Shown here in pieces: positions 8,089-16,788 of a stretch of 64,000 bases of DNA. The notes under the pieces were generated by a model. It was not told where the DNA came from. It searched no databases and saw only the letters and a program-made list of their open reading frames with translations. Numbering within the stretch: position 1 is the first letter of the stretch; each line of letters opens with the position of its first letter. The translations under genes were made by a program, and so were the position numbers. The stretch spans positions 1,426,001-1,490,000 of the forward strand of contig JAHCAY010000001.1 in assembly GCA_019634575.1 (NCBI GenBank). The letters run 5' to 3'. Source of the DNA: Candidatus Didemnitutus sp. GTDB taxonomy: Bacteria > Verrucomicrobiota > Verrucomicrobiia > Opitutales > Opitutaceae.

Positions 8089-10464
8089 TTAGAAGCGGGT
8101 GCCGAAGTTGAAGTTAAACTGGCTGCCCTTCTTGTTGAATTTGTCGCCGGTGAGCGGAATGCCGAAGTCGAGGCTGAGCGGCGCGCCGGCGACGAAGAGG
8201 CGGAGCCCGAAGCCGAAGTTGTCGTTCCAGTCGGCGGGCGAGAAGTCGTAGGCGTCGCGGTTGACGAAGCCACCGTCGTAGAAGATGGCGAAACGGATGG
8301 GCTTCACGACGTCGAACGAGTATTCGGCGGAGACGAAACCGTAGGACTTGCCGCCGAGCGGCTCGCCGACGCTGTTCTTGGGGCCGACTTCGCGATACTC
8401 GAAGCCGCGCAAGGTTTGCGGGCCGCCGAGGAAGTATTGGTCGAAGAAAGGCACGCTGGTGCTGCGGCCGTAGTTTTCCACCACGCCGCCGCGGGCGAGC
8501 AGGCCGAGGACCTGTTCCTGGAATTCGAAGACCGGGTAGAATTGCGCGCCGCGGAACTCGAGGCGGTAGTAGTCGGTATCGCCGCCGAAGGGGCCGCCGG
8601 CGACTTCGGTGATCAACTCCATGCGGTTGCCACGGGTGGTGTTGATGATCTTGTCGCGCGTGTCGCGGAGCAGCGAGAAGCCGATCTTGGAGATCGTCGT
8701 CTTGCCGGCGAGGGACTGGAAGATGGCGGGGGCGGCCGGGTCGACGTTGGCGATGTCGACGATTTCGTAGCTGTAGGTGGCGGTGCCTTCGACGAGACCG
8801 AAGAGACGCTTGCGGAGGTAGAGTTGGCCGAAGGTGCGGATTTCCTCGTAGTAGGCCGATTGGTAGTCGGAGGTCGTGCGCGCGAGCTGGAAGCCGAAGG
8901 CGAGTTCGCGCTCGAAGAGCCAGGGCTCTTCGAAGGCGAGGACGATTTCGGAGGACTGCGAGCCGAGCTGGAGGCGGAGGCGGAACTTCTGGCCGTCGCC
9001 CTGGAAGAAGCTCTTGCGGTTGAAGAGGTCGAAGTTCGACTGCGTGACTTCGGCGAAGATGACGGCTTTCTCGAGCGAGCTGAAGCCGGCGCCGAAGGTC
9101 AGGTTGCCCGTGCGCGCTTCGTGGACGGCGACGCGGAGGTTGCGGCGGCCGGGGATGTTGGTCGACTCGGGCGTGACGTTCACGTCCTCGAAGAAGCGCG
9201 TGTTCTCGAGACGGATCTTCGAGATCTTCATGCGCACGGAGTCGAAGACGTCGCCGGGGCCGAGCACGAGTTCGCGGAGGATGACGATGCTCTTGGTCTT
9301 GGAGTTGCCCTCGATGTTGATGGACTCGACCTGGAACTTTTCGGACTCGGTGATCGCGTATTCGATGTCGATGTTGCCGGTCTGGAGGTTGGGCTTGCGG
9401 TTCAGGCGCACGCGCGTGTCGAGGTGGCCGGAGCGGCCGTAGAAGTCCTCGAGGTTCTCGACGTCCTTATCGAGCTTGGACGGGACGAAGAGCGTGCCCT
9501 TGCGCTGGCGGACGACGAGGCCGAGGAGGCGCGACGGGTGAATCTTGTTTCCGGTGAAAGTGATGTCGCCGACGCGGTATTGGCGGCCCTCGTTCACGCG
9601 GATGGTGATGACGAGCTTGCTCGGGGTCGGATAATCGAAGGTGACTTTGTCCTCGGCGATTTCGACGTCGAGGTAGCCTTGCTCGCGGTAGTAGTCGCGG
9701 AGCTTGTTCAAGTCCTCGTCGAAGTCGTCGTCCTTGAAACGACCGCCGCCGGTCAGCCAGGAGAACGGGTGCCACTTGGAAGTCTCCATCTCCTTGCGGA
9801 GGCGGCGGGCTTTGACGTGATCGTTGCCGACGAACTTGATGTCGGAGATCTTCACCTTCGCGCCTTCGCGGACTTTGAAAGTCACAGTGCCGAAGCCCGT
9901 GCTGCGATTGCGGTCGATGGTGTAGTTGATCTGGGCCTGGTTGAAACCGGCCTTCTGGTAGAATTCGTAGACCTTCTCGGAGTCGTCCTTCACCTGGCGC
10001 TCGTCGAGGGCGCCGTTCGGGACGGTCTTGATCTCCTTTTTGAGGCGGCGCTCCTTGTAGTAGGAATTGCCCTCGAACTTCACGGCGAGGACGCGGAACT
10101 TCGGCGTCACTTCGACGACGAGGTTGACGACGTTGTTGGGCAGCTGCTCGCGCTTGACCTCGATGAATTCGAAGAGGCCGGTGCGGTAGAGCGAGCGGAT
10201 GTCGCGGTCGATGAGCGTCTCGTCGAGGTCGCTCTGCTCGCGCAGGGACATGTTCGCGCGGACGATCTGCTCGCTGACGTTGGCGACGCCCACGAACTTC
10301 ACGGAGATCGCGCCGATCTTGTAGACGGGGCCCTGCGGGGCCTGCTCCTGCGCAGCTGCACCGCTGCGAGGCGCCGGTTGGGCGAACGCGCCGGTCACCC
10401 CGGCCAGAACCAAAACAATGAGAGCAAAAACCCGCCGAACCGGGTTACGGAGTGAAGTTTTCAA
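8089..10464 (-). CDS. bamA: Outer membrane protein assembly factor BamA (Omp85)
   Basis: The 791-aa product is the core beta-barrel of the BAM complex that inserts outer-membrane proteins. It has a signal peptide (1-28, ending AFA), five POTRA-type repeats (about 50-435; for example [20 protein letters not shown] and [19 protein letters not shown]) and a C-terminal barrel (about 445-791) with the Omp85 loop motif [11 protein letters not shown] and a terminal aromatic strand ending TRF. Its start codon lies inside the end of dnaB (20-bp overlap). skp and lpxD follow on the same strand. Confidence 0.96.
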   Translation of the reverse strand: MKTSLRNPVRRVFALIVLVLAGVTGAFAQPAPRSGAAAQEQAPQGPVYKIGAISVKFVGVANVSEQIVRANMSLREQSDLDETLIDRDIRSLYRTGLFEFIEVKREQLPNNVVNLVVEVTPKFRVLAVKFEGNSYYKERRLKKEIKTVPNGALDERQVKDDSEKVYEFYQKAGFNQAQINYTIDRNRSTGFGTVTFKVREGAKVKISDIKFVGNDHVKARRLRKEMETSKWHPFSWLTGGGRFKDDDFDEDLNKLRDYYREQGYLDVEIAEDKVTFDYPTPSKLVITIRVNEGRQYRVGDITFTGNKIHPSRLLGLVVRQRKGTLFVPSKLDKDVENLEDFYGRSGHLDTRVRLNRKPNLQTGNIDIEYAITESEKFQVESINIEGNSKTKSIVILRELVLGPGDVFDSVRMKISKIRLENTRFFEDVNVTPESTNIPGRRNLRVAVHEARTGNLTFGAGFSSLEKAVIFAEVTQSNFDLFNRKSFFQGDGQKFRLRLQLGSQSSEIVLAFEEPWLFERELAFGFQLARTTSDYQSAYYEEIRTFGQLYLRKRLFGLVEGTATYSYEIVDIANVDPAAPAIFQSLAGKTTISKIGFSLLRDTRDKIINTTRGNRMELITEVAGGPFGGDTDYYRLEFRGAQFYPVFEFQEQVLGLLARGGVVENYGRSTSVPFFDQYFLGGPQTLRGFEYREVGPKNSVGEPLGGKSYGFVSAEYSFDVVKPIRFAIFYDGGFVNRDAYDFSPADWNDNFGFGLRLFVAGAPLSLDFGIPLTGDKFNKKGSQFNFNFGTRF

Positions 10465-11872
10465 AGCGCGTAATTTCTTGGAGGAAAGTTAATTTCAAAT
10501 CACCTACCGGGCCGTTACGTTGCTTGGCAACGATTAAGTCTGCCGCGTTGGCGGCAGTCTGGAATTTCTCGTCGGCATCCTTGGGGCGGGACAACATGAG
10601 GACCACGTCAGCGTCTTGCTCGATCGAGCCGGATTCTCGCAAGTCCGACAAGCGGGGCGTGCGATTCTCCTTCTCGGAAGCGCGGTTGAGCTGACTCAGG
10701 ACAATTACCGGTAGGTCCAGTTCCTTCGCCATGGCCTTTAAATTGCGCGAAACCTCGGCCACCTGCTGTTCGCGGGGGGCGCGCGGGTCGGTGCCGTTCA
10801 CCAGCTGGAGGTAGTCGACGATGATCATGCCCAGTTTTTTGCGGGCATAGATGCGGCGGGCCTTGGCGCGCATCTCCATGACCGTGATACTGGACGAGTC
10901 GTCGATGAGGATGGGAGCCTTCTTGAACTCCTCGGCGGTGCGACCGAGGGCGTTGACCTCGGCGCCGTCGCGCGAGACGAGGCCGTCGCGAAGGAGCTTG
11001 AGGTTCACGCGCGCCCGGGCGCACAGCATACGCAGGGCGAGCTGGGCCGCGCTCATTTCGAGCGAGAAGATCAACACCGGCGCCGGATCACCCTTCTTGG
11101 GCATGGCGGCCGCCTCGGCGATGTTCAGCGCGAACGAGGTCTTACCCATCGAGGGGCGCGCCGCGATGATGATCATTTCCTGCTTCTGGAAGCCGAATGT
11201 CATCTGATCGAGGTCCTTGAAGCCCGACGAGACGCCCGTCAGCTCGCCCTTCTTCATGAGGAGCTTCGCGATGACGGTGTTGGCGTCCTTCATCGCCTCC
11301 TTGATCTCGGAAGCGCTGTCGCTGACGCGGTCCTGCGTGACCTTGAAAAGCTCCTGCTCGACCTTGTCGATGAACTCCTCGAGCCCGCCGGTGAAGCTGT
11401 AGCATTGCTCGACCGCGCCGGTCGCGGCCTTGATCAGCTCGCGCAATAGGTGCTTCTCGCGGACTTTCTCGATGAAGTAGCCGGCGTGCGCCGTCGTCGG
11501 GATCTTACCCGTGATCTGCATCAGATACGGGAAGCCGCCGATGGCCTCGAGCTGGCGGCGCGTCTTCAACTCCTCCGCGAGCATCTCGAGGGTGACCGGC
11601 GGGCTCTTCTGATAGAGATCGACGATGACCTCGAAAATCAGGCGGTTCGCCGCGGAGAAGAAACACTCGGCGCCGACGCGCGCCTCCATGCAACGCGCGA
11701 TGGTGTCGCTGCCATCGAGCAAGCAACACGCGATGACGTGTTGCTCGGCCTCCTCGCTCCACGGCATTTCGCGCGAGACCGGCGACTGGTTCCCGTCATT
11801 GCCACGGAAGGCGCTACGGCGCGAAGCGGGGCGGTCGGGGTTGTCGGGAGTCGGCTGCACCATGGAACGCAT
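10445..11872 (-). CDS. dnaB: Replicative DNA helicase DnaB
   Basis: The 475-aa product is the hexameric fork helicase. The N-terminal primase-contact domain (about 37-140) begins MPWSEEAEQHVIACCLL. The RecA-like domain contains the Walker A ARPSMGKTS (238-246), Walker B IIVDYLQLV, the family block LSQLNRASEKENRTPRLSDL and the arginine-finger region near LSRPKDADEKF. No intein is present. I chose the ATG at 11872 (MRSMVQPTPDNP); 11863 is equally possible, and the open frame further upstream adds non-family sequence. Its 3' end overlaps the start of bamA by 20 bp. Confidence 0.95.
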   Translation of the reverse strand: MRSMVQPTPDNPDRPASRRSAFRGNDGNQSPVSREMPWSEEAEQHVIACCLLDGSDTIARCMEARVGAECFFSAANRLIFEVIVDLYQKSPPVTLEMLAEELKTRRQLEAIGGFPYLMQITGKIPTTAHAGYFIEKVREKHLLRELIKAATGAVEQCYSFTGGLEEFIDKVEQELFKVTQDRVSDSASEIKEAMKDANTVIAKLLMKKGELTGVSSGFKDLDQMTFGFQKQEMIIIAARPSMGKTSFALNIAEAAAMPKKGDPAPVLIFSLEMSAAQLALRMLCARARVNLKLLRDGLVSRDGAEVNALGRTAEEFKKAPILIDDSSSITVMEMRAKARRIYARKKLGMIIVDYLQLVNGTDPRAPREQQVAEVSRNLKAMAKELDLPVIVLSQLNRASEKENRTPRLSDLRESGSIEQDADVVLMLSRPKDADEKFQTAANAADLIVAKQRNGPVGDLKLTFLQEITRFENFTP

Positions 11873-11973
11873 GGTTGTTGTGACCCGAAGGCATCCGAGC
11901 AATCCCCGAGTCAGAAATTTTGCCCACAAGTCATTCGCAAGCGCCACGTGAGCGAGCACGCACGCTCAAAGTA

Positions 11974-11994
11974 GCGGGAGCGTCCAGCTCCCGC
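11974..11994. repeat. Short inverted repeat GCGGGAGC-N5-GCTCCCGC
   Basis: Perfect 8-bp arms separated by GTCCA in the dnaB-rplI gap. No T-run follows on either strand. It is next to the rplI terminator hairpin at 12038. It may be a small extragenic palindrome; function unknown. Confidence 0.5.
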
Positions 11995-12037
11995 CACGAT
12001 CTGGCTGCCGCGGCGAACTTGTTCAGTCTACAAGCAA

Positions 12038-12063
12038 GAAGCCGCGACTTGCGTCGCGGCTTC
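12038..12063 (-). terminator. Hairpin terminator downstream of rplI
   Basis: An 11-bp perfect stem GAAGCCGCGAC/GTCGCGGCTTC with loop TTGC, 25 bp past the rplI stop. The minus-strand tail (TTGCTTGTAG) is only moderately U-rich, so termination may be partial, leaving dnaB reachable by read-through. Confidence 0.65.
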
Positions 12064-12088
12064 GGCAGAATGGGAACGGGTTTTGCGC

Positions 12089-12625
12089 TTAGGCGCGCTC
12101 TTTGCGCTCGCGGCGCGGACGGTCGAACTTGTCGCCCGCCGGGGCGGCCTCGACCGCGGCCGGGATGATCGGGTTCTCGGAGACGACCTCGAAGGAGATC
12201 TCCACCGAAACCTCGGGGTGCAGCTTGATCGTGACCTCGTGCTTGCCGAGGGTCTTGACCGGCTGGCCGAGGTGGATGCGGCGCTTCTCGACCTCGATGC
12301 CGGCCGCCACGAGCTTGTCGTGGAGGTCGTTACCGGTGACGGCGCCGAAGAGCTTGCCGCCCTCGCCCGTCTTCACGGCGATGGCGATGTTGGCCTTCTT
12401 GAGTTTCTCGGCGAGTTCCTGGGCGCCGTTGAGTTCCTTGGCTTCGCGAATGCCGCGGGCCTTCTTCAGGGCTTCGATCTGCTTGCGGTTGGAAACCGTG
12501 AGCGGAACCGCAATGCCCTGCGGGAGGAGGAAATTACGCGCATAGCCGGCGCGGACGCGGACCTGGTCGCCTTCGGCGCCAAGGCCGTCGACCGGTTTGA
12601 GGAGGAGCACTTCGTTGTGAGCCAT
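12089..12625 (-). CDS. rplI: 50S ribosomal protein L9
   Basis: The 178-aa product has the bL9 N-domain signature (VLLLKPVDGLGAEGDQVRVRAGYARNFLLPQG), the long connecting helix (SNRKQIEALKKAR) and the C-domain (GKLFGAVTGNDLHDKL through TIKLHPEV). It is about 30 residues longer than the usual 148 because of a C-terminal tail (residues 150-178) that ends in a basic cluster (DRPRRERKERA). It follows ssb and rpsF on the same strand, as in many bacteria, but without rpsR in between. Confidence 0.96.
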   Translation of the reverse strand: MAHNEVLLLKPVDGLGAEGDQVRVRAGYARNFLLPQGIAVPLTVSNRKQIEALKKARGIREAKELNGAQELAEKLKKANIAIAVKTGEGGKLFGAVTGNDLHDKLVAAGIEVEKRRIHLGQPVKTLGKHEVTIKLHPEVSVEISFEVVSENPIIPAAVEAAPAGDKFDRPRRERKERA

Positions 12626-12674
12626 TGTCGGACTGAGTTGTTTTGTTTTTGTGTAAGTTAACGCGCGCCGCGGA

Positions 12675-13139
12675 TCAGAACGGCACGTCTTCGTCGAGAT
12701 TCTCCTGCGCGGCGGGAGCCGGGCGACTCGGGGCGCTGGCGCGGGGCGCGGGGCTGTAGCTGCGGCTCTCGCCGCCGCCTTCGCCGCCTTCGCTGCGCTG
12801 AGCGCCGCCGGAGCCGAGGAACTGGAAGTTTTCGCAGACGACCTTCATGCGGCTGCGTTTTTCCTTCGTGTTCTTGTCTTCCCACTGGTCGAGGCGCAGA
12901 CGGCCTTCGACGAAGAGCGGGCGGCCCTTGGTGCAGTATTTGGAGATGTTCTCGCCGGCCTTGCCCCAGGCTTCGATGTCAACGTAGGTCACTTCCTCAC
13001 GTTCGCCACCGCTCTCGTCCTTGAACTTGCGGTTCACGGCGAGCGAGAAGGTGCAGATGGCGGTGCCCTTCGGCGTGACCCGGAGTTCCGGATCGCGCGT
13101 CAGGTTGCCGATGAGCATGACTTTGTTGAGATTGGCCAT
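12675..13139 (-). CDS. ssb: Single-stranded DNA-binding protein
   Basis: The 154-aa product has an N-terminal OB fold (MANLNKVMLIGNLTRDPELR, ending near residue 108), a Gly/Ser/Pro-rich linker (about 110-145) and the acidic C-terminal tip DEDVPF that recruits replication and repair proteins. It lies between rpsF (30 bp upstream) and rplI (49 bp downstream) in the classic rpsF-ssb arrangement. Confidence 0.96.
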   Translation of the reverse strand: MANLNKVMLIGNLTRDPELRVTPKGTAICTFSLAVNRKFKDESGGEREEVTYVDIEAWGKAGENISKYCTKGRPLFVEGRLRLDQWEDKNTKEKRSRMKVVCENFQFLGSGGAQRSEGGEGGGESRSYSPAPRASAPSRPAPAAQENLDEDVPF

Positions 13140-13168
13140 GGGGCGGAGGCGCGGGGCGCGTTGGGCGG

Positions 13169-13459
13169 TTAGGCGTTCTGGACGAGCGTGCGATACACGT
13201 TGTCGTTCAGGCGGAGGCGCTCCTGAAGTTGCGCGCTGGCACCGGCCGGGGCCGAAAAGGCGATGGAGACGTAGACGCCGGCGGGGAACTTCGGATCGGT
13301 CTTGCGGGCGAAGTCGCGGCGGCCGAGTTGTTCGATGGCGGTGACGTCGCCTTGGACGGCGACGATTTCCTTCTTCACGCCTTCGATGATCTGGTCGACG
13401 GAGTCTTCCTTGCCGCGATTATCGAGGATGAAAGTGGCTTTGTAGTTACGCTTGTTCAT
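13169..13459 (-). CDS. rpsF: 30S ribosomal protein S6
   Basis: The 96-aa product has the compact bS6 alpha-beta fold (NYKATFILDNRGKEDSVDQIIEGVKKEI at the start, GVYVSIAFSAPAGASAQLQERLRLNDNVYRTLV at the end). It lacks the acidic C-terminal tail that gamma-proteobacterial S6 carries. Its start overlaps the end of pth by 14 bp, so the two are likely translationally coupled. Confidence 0.92.
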   Translation of the reverse strand: MNKRNYKATFILDNRGKEDSVDQIIEGVKKEIVAVQGDVTAIEQLGRRDFARKTDPKFPAGVYVSIAFSAPAGASAQLQERLRLNDNVYRTLVQNA

Positions 13460-14042
13460 GGCGGGTTCTGCGATTGAGGCGGTTCATCGCTTCGGCGGAG
13501 CTGCTGGTGAAGAGCAGGTGGGCGCCTTCGACGAACGTTTTCAGGTTTTGATCGATGATTGTTTGTTCTGAGAGGGAGAATTTTCCGAGCACGTAGTCTG
13601 CGAGGTCCATGCCGACCGGGCGTTCGCTGCTGCCGATGCCGAGCCGGTAACGGAGAAATCCGTTGCCGACGTGCTCGAGCAGGCTGGCGATGCCGTTGTG
13701 GCCGCCGGCGGAGCCGTCGACCGACAGTTTCACGCGACCTAGATCGATGTTCATTTCATCGTAGGCCACTGCGAGCGATTCGGCCGGGAGCTTATGAAAG
13801 TCGAGGAGCTTGCGCAGGGCGCGGCCACTCTCGTTCATGAAGGTCTGCGGCTTGATCAGCCAGCGGGTCTCACCGGGTCGGACATTCCAGCGCGCGATAT
13901 CGGCTTCGAAGCGCGGCTCGTGTTTCCACGAGAGCCCTTCGGCCGCGGCCAGCGCATCGACGACCTTGAAACCAAGGTTGTGACGAGTGGCGGCGTATTT
14001 CGCACCGGGGTTGCCCAGTCCAGCGAGAAGCGTGACGGACAT
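13446..14042 (-). CDS. pth: Peptidyl-tRNA hydrolase
   Basis: The 198-aa product recycles tRNA from prematurely released peptidyl-tRNA. It shows the Pth fold: GLGNPGAKYAATRHNLGF (N11, catalytic H21), the substrate-loop block LIKPQTFMNESG, the DEMN motif (VAYDEMNIDLG) with the catalytic-site Asp, and GSAGGHNGIASL. The length is typical. It lies between rplY and rpsF; the rplY-pth pairing is common. Confidence 0.95.
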   Translation of the reverse strand: MSVTLLAGLGNPGAKYAATRHNLGFKVVDALAAAEGLSWKHEPRFEADIARWNVRPGETRWLIKPQTFMNESGRALRKLLDFHKLPAESLAVAYDEMNIDLGRVKLSVDGSAGGHNGIASLLEHVGNGFLRYRLGIGSSERPVGMDLADYVLGKFSLSEQTIIDQNLKTFVEGAHLLFTSSSAEAMNRLNRRTRHEQA

Positions 14043-14102
14043 GGATCAAAGAACGTGCTGCAACGCGGTGCGCCGGGTTGGCGGCGCACCGCGGGAAAAC
14101 GA

Positions 14103-14867
14103 TTACTTCTTGGCGGCGGGGGCGGCGGCCTTCGCGTCCTTGGCGGGCGCGGCGGCGGCGGCTTTGGCATCGCCGGGCTTGGCGGCAGCGGCACCCGCGG
14201 CAGCGGGAGCAGCGGCGGCATCGCCGGCGGCGGGAGCAGCGGCGCCAGCGGCCGGGGCGGCAGCACCCTCGGCGGGCGTGGCGGCGGCGACAGTGGCGGC
14301 GACTTCTTCCTGCGGCTCGACGCAGAGGACGACGGCCTGGTTCGGATTGTCGAGGAACTCGACGCCGGCGACCGTCTTGATTTCGGAAACGTGGATCGAC
14401 TCGTTCAGCTTGAGCGGCGTGACGTCGACTTCGATGAACGACGGCAGATCCTTCGGGAGGCAGCGGATCTTCAGGCGCTTGGTGGCGACGTCGAGGAGGC
14501 CGCCTTCGTTTTTCACGCCGGAGGCTTCACCCACGACGACGACGGCGACGTTGATGACCATCTTCTCGTTTTCCTTCACTTCCTGAAGGTCGACGTGGAG
14601 ATACTTGTCGGTGATCGGGTCGCGCTGGACTTCCTGGAGGAAGGAGAGAGCGGCGGCGCCGGTATCGCGCTTCAATTCGACCAGCGCGGCGCGGCCGGCG
14701 ATGTCCTTGAGGAGCTTGACGAACTCGGTCGCGCTGACGGACAGAGTCTCGGGTTTCGTGTGCTTGCCGTAGAGGATGGCCGGAATCTTCTCGGCCTTGC
14801 GGAGGCGGCGGGAGGCGCTGCGACCGGTGCCCTCGCGGGTCGTGACGGTGAGTTGGTATTTCTTCAT
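14103..14867 (-). CDS. rplY: 50S ribosomal protein L25 (general stress protein Ctc type)
   Basis: The 254-aa product binds 5S rRNA. The N-terminal L25 domain (1-95: YQLTVTTREGTGRSASRRLRK) is followed by the Ctc-type beta domain (95-185: VVGEASGVKNEGGLLDVATKR, ending VVLCVEPQEE). The last 65-70 residues are nearly all Ala, Pro, Gly and Lys. I chose the ATG at 14867 (MKKYQLTV); the open frame upstream is not family sequence. It is first in the minus-strand housekeeping block, with pth 60 bp downstream. Confidence 0.93.
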   Translation of the reverse strand: MKKYQLTVTTREGTGRSASRRLRKAEKIPAILYGKHTKPETLSVSATEFVKLLKDIAGRAALVELKRDTGAAALSFLQEVQRDPITDKYLHVDLQEVKENEKMVINVAVVVVGEASGVKNEGGLLDVATKRLKIRCLPKDLPSFIEVDVTPLKLNESIHVSEIKTVAGVEFLDNPNQAVVLCVEPQEEVAATVAAATPAEGAAAPAAGAAAPAAGDAAAAPAAAGAAAAKPGDAKAAAAAPAKDAKAAAPAAKK

Positions 14868-15192
14868 GGTTTTCGTTCCCCCTGTGACCCCGGAATTGGA
14901 GGCAGGCGTAGTGGAAAAGAGGCGAGAGTTGAGACACCGCGCCCCGGCGAAGCAAAACAAAACTTTCGCGAGCGACCCGAATCCCGTTTTTACAACTTCG
15001 CCTCGCAGACGCGCGCGCCGCCCCTGCGCTCCCCGCCCCCGCGCCGTCCCACGCGCCGAAGTTCAACTCATCGCCTGCTCCCCTGCCCCGGCCCCGGATT
15101 TCGGTTCCGAGCGCGCGACAAAAGCGAGTCCCGGCGCGTGATTTTCGCGCGCACCACTGGCATTCCGGCGCGTTTCGCGCATGCTGGCGCCC
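14868..15192. other. Intergenic region upstream of rplY (no gene seen)
   Basis: About 325 bp between the divergent rplY and the small ORF at 15193. It should hold the rplY promoter. Near 14960-15000 there are A/T-richer patches (AAAACAAAACTTT; GTTTTTACAACTT) in otherwise very GC-rich DNA. No convincing hairpin, RNA gene or ORF was found. Confidence 0.4.
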
Positions 15193-15435
15193 ATGAAGCG
15201 ACGCAACCTCACGCCCAAAGTCCGGGAAGCCCTCCGCCAGCTCGCGGCCGGCCCCCAGGACATGCGTGACGACGCCCTCCTCGAACTCATCAACGCCGAG
15301 ATGCGCCCGCTGCCGGTCGACGACATCGCCTATGTGCGCGACCGCGTGCGCTTCTCCTGCCCGCCGTGCCCGATGGTGCAATCGGTCGTGCTCATGCTCG
15401 ACGGCCTGATCGACGTGAAAAGCTTGAAGCTCTGA
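15193..15435 (+). CDS. Small hypothetical protein with CPPCP motif
   Basis: An 80-aa product (MKRRNLTPKVREALRQLA...) that is mostly helical and charged, with a central acidic stretch and a Cys pair in FSCPPCPMVQSV, then a hydrophobic C-terminal part. Codon use looks ordinary for the region, with strong GC in third positions. I chose the second in-frame ATG (15193) over 15181; neither has a clear ribosome-binding site. It is an orphan between rplY and the FGE gene. I do not recognise a family. Confidence 0.45.
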   Translation: MKRRNLTPKVREALRQLAAGPQDMRDDALLELINAEMRPLPVDDIAYVRDRVRFSCPPCPMVQSVVLMLDGLIDVKSLKL

Positions 15436-15489
15436 GCCGCGCCAACCACAGCGCGCACGCGGCATGCGCCCGTTGGGCGAACACCAAGA

Positions 15490-16623
15490 TCACCGCGCCG
15501 GCGGCGTCCGCGCGTCTTCCGCGGCGCTCCGCCCACCGTTCGACCGGACATCGCGCACGCACCGAAAGCCCAAATGCGTGCTGCCGGTGTCGGGCGCGCC
15601 CTTGCCGCGCGAGCCCAACGTGTAGCGGACGCAATACTGGTCAGAGCACAGATAGGATCCTCCACGTTGCACGCGCTTGGGCACTCCCGGCTCCGCCGGA
15701 TCGAACGAGCGATCCTGCGCCGCTCCCCGCGGGTTTCGGGTCAAGCCATCCGGCGCGGCGGCCGCATCCCGCGCGTAGGTATCGGGCCGATACCAATCGC
15801 TGCACCACTCCCAGACGTTGCCCGCCATGTCGAACAACCCGTAGGCATTCGCAGGAAAAGACGCCACGGGCGCGACGTCCGTGAAACCATCGGCGCCGGA
15901 ATTCCGGTAAGGAAACTCGCCTTCCCAGATGTTGGCCATCCACCGGCCGGCCGGAGTCAGCTCATTTCCCCAGGGAAAACGCTCGCCCGCCCGTCCGCCT
16001 CGCGCCGCGAATTCCCACTCGGCCTCGGCCGGCAACCGCTTCCCCGCCCACCGCGCGTAGGCCTCGGCGTCCTCGTAGCAGACATGCACGACCGGATAAC
16101 GCTCGCGGCCGGTGATCGTGCTGCCCGGCCCTTGCGGATGACGCCAGTCCGCGCCCGGCACATAGCGCCACCATGCCAGTGCGTTCGTGAGCGGCACGGC
16201 CTCCGCCGGCGGCACGAAAACCACGGAGCCGGGCACCAACAGCTCCGCCGGCGCGCCGGGAAAATCCTCCGCGCGCGGCTTGCGCTCCGCCACGGTCACA
16301 TAACCGGTCGCCGCCACGAACCGGGCGAACGCCTCGTTCGTGACCTCGGTGGCATCCATCCAGAATCCCGCGACCGCGACACGATGAATTGGTTGAGCGT
16401 CGCTCCCCGTCTCGCCACCCGCGCCGCACAATTCAGGCCCGAACTCGGCCAAGCCCATGGAAAATTCGCCGCCCGGAATCCAGACCATGCCCGCAGGCGC
16501 CGGCTCGCCCGGCTCGGCGCGATTGACGACCGTGGGCTGAAAGGCGGCGGCTCCCTCTGCGCCGGAAGCGCCGAGTCCAACCGCCAGCGCGAGCACCGCA
16601 GGGAAGCGGACGACGTGGAGCAT
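15490..16623 (-). CDS. Formylglycine-generating enzyme (SUMF1/FGE family), exported
   Basis: The 377-aa product resembles the copper/oxygen-dependent enzyme that converts the sulfatase active-site Cys to formylglycine. After a signal peptide (1-27, cleavage near AAAFQ) it shows MVWIPGGEFSMG, MDATEVTNEAFARFV, RLPAEAEWEFAARGG, NVWEWCSDWY and the catalytic cysteines C326 and C331 in GGSYLCSDQYCVRY, the arrangement of true FGEs rather than of non-catalytic FGE-sulfatase-domain proteins. I chose the ATG at 16623 because it opens the signal peptide. It is the last gene of the minus-strand run that begins with the TonB receptor and includes two exported sulfatases, its likely substrates. Confidence 0.88.
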   Translation of the reverse strand: MLHVVRFPAVLALAVGLGASGAEGAAAFQPTVVNRAEPGEPAPAGMVWIPGGEFSMGLAEFGPELCGAGGETGSDAQPIHRVAVAGFWMDATEVTNEAFARFVAATGYVTVAERKPRAEDFPGAPAELLVPGSVVFVPPAEAVPLTNALAWWRYVPGADWRHPQGPGSTITGRERYPVVHVCYEDAEAYARWAGKRLPAEAEWEFAARGGRAGERFPWGNELTPAGRWMANIWEGEFPYRNSGADGFTDVAPVASFPANAYGLFDMAGNVWEWCSDWYRPDTYARDAAAAPDGLTRNPRGAAQDRSFDPAEPGVPKRVQRGGSYLCSDQYCVRYTLGSRGKGAPDTGSTHLGFRCVRDVRSNGGRSAAEDARTPPAR

Positions 16624-16788
16624 GCCCGCCGAGGGAACGCGCGTCCGCCTTTCAGGCAAGCTTCCGCAGGCACGCGGTCGTGTTGCAAGGATGGCCATGG
16701 GGCAGTTCGGCGGCTTCGTGTTTCACCGGACCAGCGACTCAGGTGACACGGCAGTGGCGCCGTATTTGGGCGACGATTCGGGTGTTTC

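Noticed and set aside
8083..10455. 790-codon plus-strand frame opposite bamA
   Set aside because: Composition is Asp/Glu/Val/Leu-rich repeats, typical of the antisense of a GC-rich gene. bamA on the other strand has full POTRA and barrel motifs.
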